Origin: Asaia krungthepensis NRIC 0535
GTDB taxonomy: Bacteria > Pseudomonadota > Alphaproteobacteria > Acetobacterales > Acetobacteraceae
Assembly (NCBI RefSeq): GCF_025995175.1
Contig: NZ_BAPV01000014.1
Coordinates: 57,034 to 121,033 of the forward strand
Direction of reading: 5' to 3'
Length of the DNA: 64,000 nucleotides
Below, one piece after another: positions 29,732 to 36,315 of the stretch. Made by a program: the position numbers and the translations under genes. The stretch's first letter is position 1. Each line of letters starts with the position of its first letter. A model generated the notes under the pieces. That model was not told the origin of the DNA. It made no database searches and was given only the letters and a program-made list of their open reading frames with translations.

Positions 29732-30508
29732 TTAGACGCGCTCGACTTCAGCGACGAAGATGTAGCCGAGACCACGCACGGTACGGATCAACGCATCGGC
29801 ATCGGCCCCGAGCTTGCGGCGGAGACGGCTGACAAGCACATCGATGCTACGGTCGGACACGTCGCCAAGACGCGTGCGGGACAGCTCCAGCAGACGATCA
29901 CGGGCAATAACGCGCTGGGGGTTGTCGAGGAAGCTGGTCAGAAGGTCATGCTCGGCACCCGAGATATCCACGACAGCCCCTGAAGGGTCGGTCAGTTCGC
30001 GGCGGCGGAGGTCGAGCTTCCATCCGGCAAACAGGATCGTCTCCTTGCGAGAAACCTCGGTGGGGGCTGCATTCTGGCCACGGCGCAGAACGGCGCGCAC
30101 ACGGGCAAGCAATTCGCGCTGGCCAAAGGGCTTTGCGACATAATCATCTGCGCCGATTTCAAGGCCGAGAACGCGATCGCGTTCTTCACCGCGGGCAGAA
30201 ACCATGATGATCGGGGTCTGGGCGAGCGGAGCCTCGCCGGGGTGGTTGGTGCCCTGCCCGTTGCGGATGGCACGGCAGAGCTCAACGCCGCTCGTCTTTG
30301 GAAGCATGACGTCCATGACGAAAAGATCGACCGGACCTACTGCCAGAGCATCCCACATCTCATCCCCTGAGGCGACGCTGCGAACCCGGAACCCGTCGCC
30401 CTGGAGCGCCCTCTGGATCAGGGTGCGCATTCCGGGGTCATCTTCAACGATAAGGATACGGGCAGGCAGGTCGGGAGCCGGTGTCGGGGCGGATGGTGCT
30501 GTCGTCAT
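29732..30508 (-). CDS. OmpR/PhoB-family response regulator
   Basis: The protein has an N-terminal receiver with acidic pocket EDD, phospho-acceptor Asp in FVMDVMLPKTSG and conserved Lys in YVAKPFGQ. The C-terminal winged-helix DNA-binding domain shows VVDISGAEHDLLTSFL and RSIDVLVSRLRRKLG, ending in IRTVRGLGYIF. The start at 30508 is preferred over an ATG five codons upstream because GGGA lies just before it. It is cotranscribed with the histidine kinase downstream. Confidence 0.94.
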   Translation of the reverse strand: MTTAPSAPTPAPDLPARILIVEDDPGMRTLIQRALQGDGFRVRSVASGDEMWDALAVGPVDLFVMDVMLPKTSGVELCRAIRNGQGTNHPGEAPLAQTPIIMVSARGEERDRVLGLEIGADDYVAKPFGQRELLARVRAVLRRGQNAAPTEVSRKETILFAGWKLDLRRRELTDPSGAVVDISGAEHDLLTSFLDNPQRVIARDRLLELSRTRLGDVSDRSIDVLVSRLRRKLGADADALIRTVRGLGYIFVAEVERV

Positions 30509-30607
30509 TATCCCATCGATCATTCTGTGGTAAACGAGATTTGATACAATTTATGTCTCAGTTCGCGCAAGAACAACCGTTTCGATAGGATTTCGACGCG
30601 TTTTACC

Positions 30608-31864
30608 TCACTTCGATGGTTTCGTTACAAGGAGCGCCCAGAGCTGGGCAAGATCCTGCGATCCGTGATCGCCATGGACCTCGGCAAAGGTCTTGACGGC
30701 GTCATCCTTGCGACCGCCATCCATCTGCGCCATGCCATATAGCAGCTTGGCCCCCTCAGGCGCGGTAGGATTCTTTGCCAGGCCCTCACGCATCAGAGCC
30801 AGACCCGCATCGACCTGCCCGTTGAGGACAAGGTTGTAGCCTGTTGTCAGCGACGGAGCCGCATTGGGCATCTTACGGGCGGCTTCGGCATCGGCGGCGA
30901 GGCTCGCCTTTACCTCGGCAGCGCGTTTCACGACCATGGCCTTGAGGCGTGCCTCACGGGCCGCGCCGGCATCCTTGCCGAGCGCCCCGCTGGCATAGGC
31001 CTGATTCATGAGATTGAGCCCAAGCTGGGGCAGACCGCCCTGCACGGCGCGCTCGACCATGTCCATGTAATCTGACGGCTCTTTAAGTACGCCGGTGGCC
31101 ATGCGCAGACGCTCGAGATTGAAGGTGAGCGCATCAGGCATTTGCGGGTCAGCCGCAAGATTGTGGATCAGCATCGCCCAGTAATCGGGCTTGGAATAAT
31201 ACTTGGCCAGAAGCACGTAAGCGTGCGTCTCGTTGGCCGAATCTTTCATCTGGTGATAGCAGGTCGCCAGGAACTGGAGCTGGTTCTCGGCAGGGATACG
31301 CTTCGCCTTGATCTCGGCGTTGATCTGGTCCTGCTGGACACGCGCTGCGTTCTTGTAATCCTGCTGCAGATAGTAGGACTGGACCAGAAGCGTCTGCATC
31401 TGGGCGTTCGGCCCAGCAATCTTCAGATAGCGTTCGATAGCCGGTACAGCCTGTGCGTAATCCTTGGCATTATAGGCCATGGTCGCATTGGCCATCAGCA
31501 TCTGCTGCTTGGCGGCTGCCGGAGTGCGAGGCGATGCGATAAGCACGTCATACGCCTTGGAAGCGGCAGCCACATCGCCCGACGAGGCCGCGACGGCGGC
31601 ACGCATCTGGGCAATGGTGTATTTCTCGTAATCGGTTTTCCCCGGTACCGCGTCAGCGGCGTTCACCGCACTCATGGCCTTGGCGTAGTTCTTCGCGCCC
31701 AGAGCCGTTTGCGCATCCTGCAGGGGTTTGCCGACCTTGGCACTCAGCTGGTCTTCAGCGTGAACGACCGTGACCAGGCTCGACCCGATGACGGGAACGA
31801 AAGAGGAGGCGGCCAGAAGCGAGCTGGCAACCAGGAGGGCGCGAGAACAACGGGGAAAACGCAC
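30608..31864 (-). CDS. Exported TPR-like protein of the tonB/exb cluster
   Basis: This 418-residue protein has a signal peptide (ALLVASSLLAASSFVPVIGS, residues 9-28, then VVHAEDQ). The mature part is almost all helical with TPR-like repeats (AQTALGAKNYAKAMSAVNAA; YNAKDYAQAVPAIERYLKIA; SYYLQQDYKNAARVQQDQIN; NPTAPEGAKLLYGMAQMDGG). It should be a periplasmic protein-protein adaptor. Its start abuts the second exbD stop, so it is translated with the TonB energising machinery. Periplasmic TPR partners of TonB systems are known from Vibrio (TtpC) and others; whether this has that role is inference. Confidence 0.75.
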   Translation of the reverse strand: MRFPRCSRALLVASSLLAASSFVPVIGSSLVTVVHAEDQLSAKVGKPLQDAQTALGAKNYAKAMSAVNAADAVPGKTDYEKYTIAQMRAAVAASSGDVAAASKAYDVLIASPRTPAAAKQQMLMANATMAYNAKDYAQAVPAIERYLKIAGPNAQMQTLLVQSYYLQQDYKNAARVQQDQINAEIKAKRIPAENQLQFLATCYHQMKDSANETHAYVLLAKYYSKPDYWAMLIHNLAADPQMPDALTFNLERLRMATGVLKEPSDYMDMVERAVQGGLPQLGLNLMNQAYASGALGKDAGAAREARLKAMVVKRAAEVKASLAADAEAARKMPNAAPSLTTGYNLVLNGQVDAGLALMREGLAKNPTAPEGAKLLYGMAQMDGGRKDDAVKTFAEVHGDHGSQDLAQLWALLVTKPSK

Positions 31865-32299
31865 TTACTGTCCTTCCATGAACTGGTCTTGACCCACAAT
31901 ACCGAGCTTGGTGATGCCAAGACGCTGAGCGTCGGCGAGCACATGGGCCACGGTCTTGTAGTCCGCCAGGCGATTTGGGTGAATATGCATCTCGGGCTGA
32001 TCGGGCATGTTGGCCGCGTTCATGAAGCGCGCCTGAAGATCGGCCTCGGAGGAGACGGGTTCGCCATTCCAGCTGATGGAATTGTCGAAGTCCACCGCAA
32101 CGGTGACAACCTTGGGCTCTTCTGTGCTCGGCGGCGGATTGCCCTGCGGCAGGTCCAGCGCGACCGAATGCGTCTGAAGCGGGATGGTGATGATCAGCAT
32201 GATGAGCAGCACGAGCATGACGTCGATCAGGGGCGTCGTGTTGATATCGACGATGCCCTCGTCTTCATGCGTGCTGTCGGATCCAACGCTCATGGCCAT
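31865..32299 (-). CDS. exbD: ExbD/TolR family protein (second copy)
   Basis: This 144-residue ExbD-type protein has a short cytosolic tail, one membrane helix (INTTPLIDVMLVLLIMLIIT) with the conserved proton-path aspartate in LIDVML, and a periplasmic domain. ATG 32299 has GGAG eight bases upstream; a TTG five codons earlier is unlikely. It is clearly a paralogue of the adjacent exbD but differs in the periplasmic part. A stem-loop with a T run lies between the two genes. Confidence 0.9.
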   Translation of the reverse strand: MAMSVGSDSTHEDEGIVDINTTPLIDVMLVLLIMLIITIPLQTHSVALDLPQGNPPPSTEEPKVVTVAVDFDNSISWNGEPVSSEADLQARFMNAANMPDQPEMHIHPNRLADYKTVAHVLADAQRLGITKLGIVGQDQFMEGQ

Positions 32300-32347
32300 G
32301 AGGGAACTCTCCAACAGGCGGAAAGCCGGCCAAGACCGGCATCCGGG

Positions 32348-32398
32348 AAAAACGGAGCCGGAGTGCCCTGCCGCCTCGTGGGGTCAGCAGGGCACTCC
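32348..32398 (-). terminator. Internal terminator-like hairpin between the two exbD genes
   Basis: A perfect 12-base stem (GGAGTGCCCTGC with GCAGGGCACTCC, loop of 15 bases) is followed on the minus strand by GGCTCCG and then five T. This looks like a partial Rho-independent terminator inside the cluster that would reduce expression of the second exbD and the TPR gene. The seven-base gap before the T run may make it leaky. Confidence 0.6.
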
Positions 32399-32420
32399 TG
32401 AAGCGGGGTCCTGACCGAAA

Positions 32421-32843
32421 TCAGGAGTGAGGCTGCTCGGTGATGAAATCGATGCGATAGATGCCAGCTTCCTGGCAGGTCGCAACAATCTTGCCGACAG
32501 CTTCGTAACGGGCCTTGCCGTCGCCCCGGATCTGGATCTGGGGCTGAGGCTTGATGACCGCGACCTTCTCGAGACGATCGAGCAGATCCTGATGACCGCG
32601 CAATGGAACTTCGTTCCAGTACGCCTGACCATTCGCCGTGACCGCCAGGACGATATTGCCTGGCTTGGTCTGGGTCGGCTGGTTGGCGTCGCGCGGCAGC
32701 TGCACCTTCACGGAATGCGTCGCAACCGGGATGGTGATCAGGAAGATGATGAGAAGAACAAGCATGACGTCGACGAGCGGCGTCGTGTTGATCGCCGAGA
32801 CGACTTCGTCTTCTTCACCACCCCCACCGACGTTCATCGCCAT
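32421..32843 (-). CDS. exbD: ExbD/TolR family protein (first copy)
   Basis: ExbD works with ExbB to turn proton motive force into TonB movement. The 140-residue protein has the membrane helix INTTPLVDVMLVLLIIFLIT with the essential Asp, then a periplasmic domain with VKVQLPRDANQPTQTK and ending in GIYRIDFITEQPHS. It follows exbB by two bases. Confidence 0.94.
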   Translation of the reverse strand: MAMNVGGGGEEDEVVSAINTTPLVDVMLVLLIIFLITIPVATHSVKVQLPRDANQPTQTKPGNIVLAVTANGQAYWNEVPLRGHQDLLDRLEKVAVIKPQPQIQIRGDGKARYEAVGKIVATCQEAGIYRIDFITEQPHS

Positions 32844-32845
32844 GA

Positions 32846-33904
32846 TCAGGCAACTCGCGAGCTGGTGGTCGTGGTCGTCGGGCTGTGGTCGGCGCTCACC
32901 GTCGGGGCGACACCGTGACGGAAGCCACCCAGCAGGACGGACTGGACGTCAGCGGCGAAGTTACGCACGCGGTCCATGGCGCCCTTGTTGCGGCGAACCA
33001 GCAGGTTGTACCCAAGAACGGCCGGAACAGCGGTGGCAAGACCGATAGCCGTCATGATGAGCGATTCACCAACCGGGCCGGCAACCTTGTCGATCGAGGC
33101 CTGGCCTGCAATGCCGATGGCGGTCAGGGCGTGATAGATACCCCAAACGGTGCCGAACAGACCGACGAACGGCGAGGTCGAACCCACGGTGCCGAGGAAG
33201 GCGAGGCCGCCCTGCAGACGCGTGTTGATGGTGTCGACCGAGCGCTGAACGGACATGGCGGTCCAGCTGTGCAGGTCGATGGCGTCGCGCATCGAGCCTT
33301 CATGGTGCTCGGCAGCAACAATGCCGGTCTCGGCGATATAGCGGAACGGCGAAGCCGGCTTCAGGGCAGCAGCGCCTTCCTGAACGGTCGGCTTGGTCCA
33401 GAATTCGCGGGCGGCTTCCTTGGAAGCGGCGAAGACCTTGGACTGCTCCAGGAACTTCGTGACCATGATGATCCAGGTGCCGGCAGACATGATGACCATG
33501 ATGATCAGAACGCCACGGGCAATCGCGTCACCATTGGACCAGAGCGCGCTCAGGCCATACGGGTTTTCCTGCGACTTCGGCGCGGTAGCTTCGGCAGGAG
33601 CCTCGGGAGCGGGAGCAGCAGCGTCAGGAGCCGGAGCGGCCGGAGCGGCGGCATCGGGAGCCGGGGCGCCAGCAGCCGGAGCCGCAGCGTCGGGGGCAGG
33701 AGCGCCAGGTGCGGCTGCGTCAGGCGCCGCGGGAGCGGGCGCGCCCTGAGCCGGAGCGGCAGCGTCGGGAGCAGGAGCGGCAGGCTGGGCAGCCGGTGTT
33801 TCCTGGGCAAGAGCAACGGCCGGCACGACCACACCTTGCGCCACGGCAAGCGTGACTGCCAGGGCCGGGGCGGCGAGAGCGGGAAGGCGGAACAGTCTCG
33901 TCAT
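32846..33904 (-). CDS. exbB: ExbB/TolQ family proton channel with Ala/Pro-rich leader
   Basis: This is the ExbB component of the TonB motor. The 352-residue protein starts with a signal-like hydrophobic stretch (residues 6-33), then about 75 residues of imperfect APAPDAAAP repeats, and then the MotA/TolQ/ExbB channel with helices at about residues 130-155, 240-265 and 280-310 (FLGTVGSTSPFVGLFGTVWG; LIMTAIGLATAVPAVLGYNL). ATG 33904 is preceded by GGAG. The long leader is typical of some alphaproteobacterial ExbB proteins and lies in the periplasm. Confidence 0.92.
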   Translation of the reverse strand: MTRLFRLPALAAPALAVTLAVAQGVVVPAVALAQETPAAQPAAPAPDAAAPAQGAPAPAAPDAAAPGAPAPDAAAPAAGAPAPDAAAPAAPAPDAAAPAPEAPAEATAPKSQENPYGLSALWSNGDAIARGVLIIMVIMSAGTWIIMVTKFLEQSKVFAASKEAAREFWTKPTVQEGAAALKPASPFRYIAETGIVAAEHHEGSMRDAIDLHSWTAMSVQRSVDTINTRLQGGLAFLGTVGSTSPFVGLFGTVWGIYHALTAIGIAGQASIDKVAGPVGESLIMTAIGLATAVPAVLGYNLLVRRNKGAMDRVRNFAADVQSVLLGGFRHGVAPTVSADHSPTTTTTSSRVA

Positions 33905-34107
33905 TAACTCCAAATCCTCTGAAAAAGAGCCCCTTCTAGAAGGACTCTGGCAGTGCCGGCACGCTCACGGGCGGGCGCGGCTTGGTTTCTCACTATTCGG
34001 GGCGCGGAGGCTGCCTGCCCCCTGCCCCACTGGAATCCGGAGCAGCGAGGCTCCTTTTCCCGTCATTCCTGTGTGCGACCGGGTTTTTCGTCCCGGCCGC
34101 GCTGCAC

Positions 34108-34779
34108 TCAGTCGTCACCCAGGGTGAAGTTGATGTGCAGGGTATGATGGTGCTCGACCACCGCCTGTCCGTTCGTGACCGCAGGCTGGTAACGGGCCTT
34201 GCGGAGGAACTCCATGGCCGCCTCGACGAAGGCGTGGCCGCCGGTCGAATTGGTCACCTGACAGTTCGATGTACGACCATCCGTGCCGATATCGCAGGCC
34301 ACCGTGACACTGCCTTCACGGTTTTCTTCCAGCATTTCCTCAGGGAAGACCGGACGGGCACCGTTGATCGGCGAAGCACCAGCCGAGTGATCCGGTACAG
34401 GCGGGCCAGGAGGCGCTGCGGGAGCGGGCGGCGCATTATTGGCTGGCGGCACAGGTGCCGGCGGCTTCTCATGCGTGACCTGCTTGATCACATGCTTCTG
34501 TGGCGGCGGCTGAATCTGGATCTTCGGCGGCGGTATGTACGGCGGCGGCGGCGTCGTCATCTGCGGCGGCGGCGGCGGTGGCGGCGGCGGCGGCGGCTTC
34601 TTCGGTTCCGTGATGATCTTCGTCTTGATCGGCGGATGGAACTGTTCGACGATCTTCGAACCCAATCCGTTCACCAAGGCGTAGATCACAACGATGTGGA
34701 AGAGCACAGCGATTGCGATGCCGACGATGTACTTCGTCGGGCGTCGCTCCTGCTCGGCGTAGTTCATCGGTTGTGTCAC
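34108..34779 (-). CDS. tonB: TonB energy-transducing protein
   Basis: TonB spans the periplasm and drives TonB-dependent receptors. The 223-residue protein has a membrane anchor at residues 17-40 (YIVGIAIAVLFHIVVIYALV), a Pro-rich spacer with a run of eleven prolines at about residue 62, and a C-terminal TonB domain (residues 140-223) with ARPVFPEEMLEENREGSVTV and FVEAAMEFLRKARYQPAV. It is upstream of exbB with a 203-base gap that holds only a weak hairpin (CCGGG/CCCGG, 34079-34096), so a separate exbB promoter is possible. Confidence 0.94.
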   Translation of the reverse strand: MTQPMNYAEQERRPTKYIVGIAIAVLFHIVVIYALVNGLGSKIVEQFHPPIKTKIITEPKKPPPPPPPPPPPQMTTPPPPYIPPPKIQIQPPPQKHVIKQVTHEKPPAPVPPANNAPPAPAAPPGPPVPDHSAGASPINGARPVFPEEMLEENREGSVTVACDIGTDGRTSNCQVTNSTGGHAFVEAAMEFLRKARYQPAVTNGQAVVEHHHTLHINFTLGDD

Positions 34780-34834
34780 TCCAAACCCTCTGTCCTGAGC
34801 CCCACACCTCTCTTGGCGAGAGGGGCGGACCGAC

Positions 34835-34849
34835 TTGTCATTATCGCAA
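34835..34849. promoter_or_regulatory. Possible Fur-like operator upstream of tonB
   Basis: The imperfect palindrome TTGTCATTATCGCAA lies 56-70 bases upstream of the tonB ATG. Five of its seven base pairs are symmetric, and the half GATAATGACAA resembles part of the Fur consensus. tonB genes are usually iron-regulated, and a fur gene is in the window. This is a weak single-site call. Confidence 0.3.
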
Positions 34850-35096
34850 CCGCCCCATGCGACTTGCGTTCCGGTCAGGCGTCAGTCTGGCCGACACATC
34901 CCGAAATGTTTACCATGCTCCCAGCGCATGGCTCCCGTGCAAATTGGGCAAAGGTAAGGCATTGCTGTCAAGTCAGTTTCGTTTCGTTCATGCCATTTTC
35001 CGGTGGGCAATGGATTGCATACCAGCGACACGACACTTTGAGACACAGTGAAACGGAACATTAATTCACTGCAAGAGTAATATTTGTGAAACGCGC

Positions 35097-35140
35097 AAAA
35101 AGGGGCTGAAAGTCTTGCCCAGCAAGAGATTCAGCCCCTT
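35097..35140 (-). terminator. Rho-independent terminator of prfB
   Basis: The arms AAGGGGCTGAA and TTCAGCCCCTT form an 11-base stem directly after the prfB stop. On the minus strand the stem ends in a run of T followed by GCG. Confidence 0.9.
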
Positions 35141-35154
35141 AGGATGCCGGAGCC

Positions 35155-36286
35155 CTATTGGGCGTTGGCGCTGGCTTCCGAACGCGTTGCGCCGACGCGT
35201 TGAGCAAGGGCGGCAGACATGAAATCGTCCAGCGCACCATCGAGCACTGCATCGGGATTACCTTTTTCCACCCCGGTACGCAGATCCTTGACCAATTGAT
35301 ACGGCGCCAGAACGTATGACCGAATCTGATGTCCCCAGCCAATATCGGTCTTCGCCGCTTCGGTCTGGGCCGCCGCTGCCTCACGCTTCTGCAACTCGGC
35401 CTCATACAACCGGGCCTTCAGCATTTGCATGGCCGTAGCCCTGTTGCGGTGCTGCGAGCGGTCGGTCTGACAGGCCACCACGATTCCCGTCGGCATATGG
35501 GTGATGCGAATCGCCGAATCGGTCTTGTTGACGTGCTGCCCACCCGCACCGGAGGCACGGAAGGTATCGACCTTCAGATCGCCGTCATTGACCTCGATCT
35601 CGATGGTGTCATCGACCACAGGGTAGACCCAGACGGATGCAAAGGAGGTCTGACGTCGTGCCGCGGCATCGAAGGGCGAGATACGCACCAGACGATGCAC
35701 ACCCGCTTCAGTCTTGAGCCAGCCATAGGCATTGGCGCCCGTGACCAGAAGCGTGGCGGATTTGATACCTGCCTGCTCGCCCTCACTGGTTTCCATGATG
35801 GTCACCTTGTAGCCGCGCTGCTCGGCCCAGCGCGTGTACATGCGCAGCATCATCTCGGCCCAGTCCTGGGCCTCCGTGCCACCAGCACCCGCATTGACCT
35901 CGATATAGCAGTCATTGCTGTCTGCCTCGCCTGAGAGCAGGCTCTCGATCTGGCGTGCATTGGCCTGCTCAGCCAGCTTGCGCAAGGTTGCGACCGCCTC
36001 GGCGACTGTATCCTGATCCTGCTCTTCCTCAGCCAGTTCGACAAGCTCGAGCATATCGGCAGTATCCTGCTCGATCTTCTCGACTCCCTCGATCTGCGTG
36101 GCCAGCAGCGTCCGCTCGCGCATCAGCTTCTGCGCAGCGTCGGCATCGTTCCAGAGGTCGGGGTCTTCTACGCGATGATTGAGTTCGGCGAGACGTGTCT
36201 GTGCAGCATCCCAGTCAAAGATGCCTCCTCAGCAGTGCCACCGACTGCTTGATCTGCTCCGATAGGGCCTCGGTTTCGGCCGACAT
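35155..36286 (-). CDS. prfB: Peptide chain release factor 2 (programmed +1 frameshift)
   Basis: RF2 ends translation at UGA and UAA. The first 23 codons begin at ATG 36286 (MSAETEALSEQIKQSVALLR) and end at CTT followed by an in-frame TGA. A +1 shift at CTT-TGA-C continues as DWDAAQTRLAELNHRVEDP and the rest of RF2, giving 376 residues. The GGQ catalytic loop (GAGGQHVNKTDSAIR) is present. In place of the E. coli SPF anticodon tripeptide I did not confirm a site by eye. The long frame alone starts at 36123 and would be a truncated annotation. It lies 29 bases after the penicillin-binding protein gene. Confidence 0.96.
36214..36229 (-). promoter_or_regulatory. prfB programmed frameshift signal
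   Basis: On the minus strand the string AGGAGG, CAT, CTT, TGA, C is present: a Shine-Dalgarno-like AGGAGG three bases before the CTT slippery codon, and an in-frame TGA followed by C, which terminates poorly. This is the same layout as in E. coli prfB, where low RF2 favours the shift and so autoregulates synthesis. Confidence 0.95.
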
Positions 36287-36315
36287 GATTCATGCTCCTG
36301 CGTGTTGGATGCGTC

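Larger units (their letters stand above)
34780..35154. other. Intergenic region between prfB and tonB
   Basis: This 375-base stretch holds the prfB terminator at its right end and the tonB promoter region at its left end, including the Fur-like palindrome listed separately. The middle (34900-35090) is AT-richer than its surroundings. I see no RNA gene or protein of convincing length in it. Confidence 0.6.

Noticed and set aside
31142..32401. A 419-codon plus-strand frame across the TPR and exbD genes
   Set aside because: Runs against clearly identified genes and has no sensible protein character.
33393..33749. Repetitive Gly/Ala frame antisense to exbB
   Set aside because: It is the complement of the Ala-Pro repeat region of ExbB.
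35155..36123. prfB as a shorter gene starting at 36123
   Set aside because: The programmed frameshift signal and the upstream RF2 N-terminus are present, so the gene really starts at 36286.
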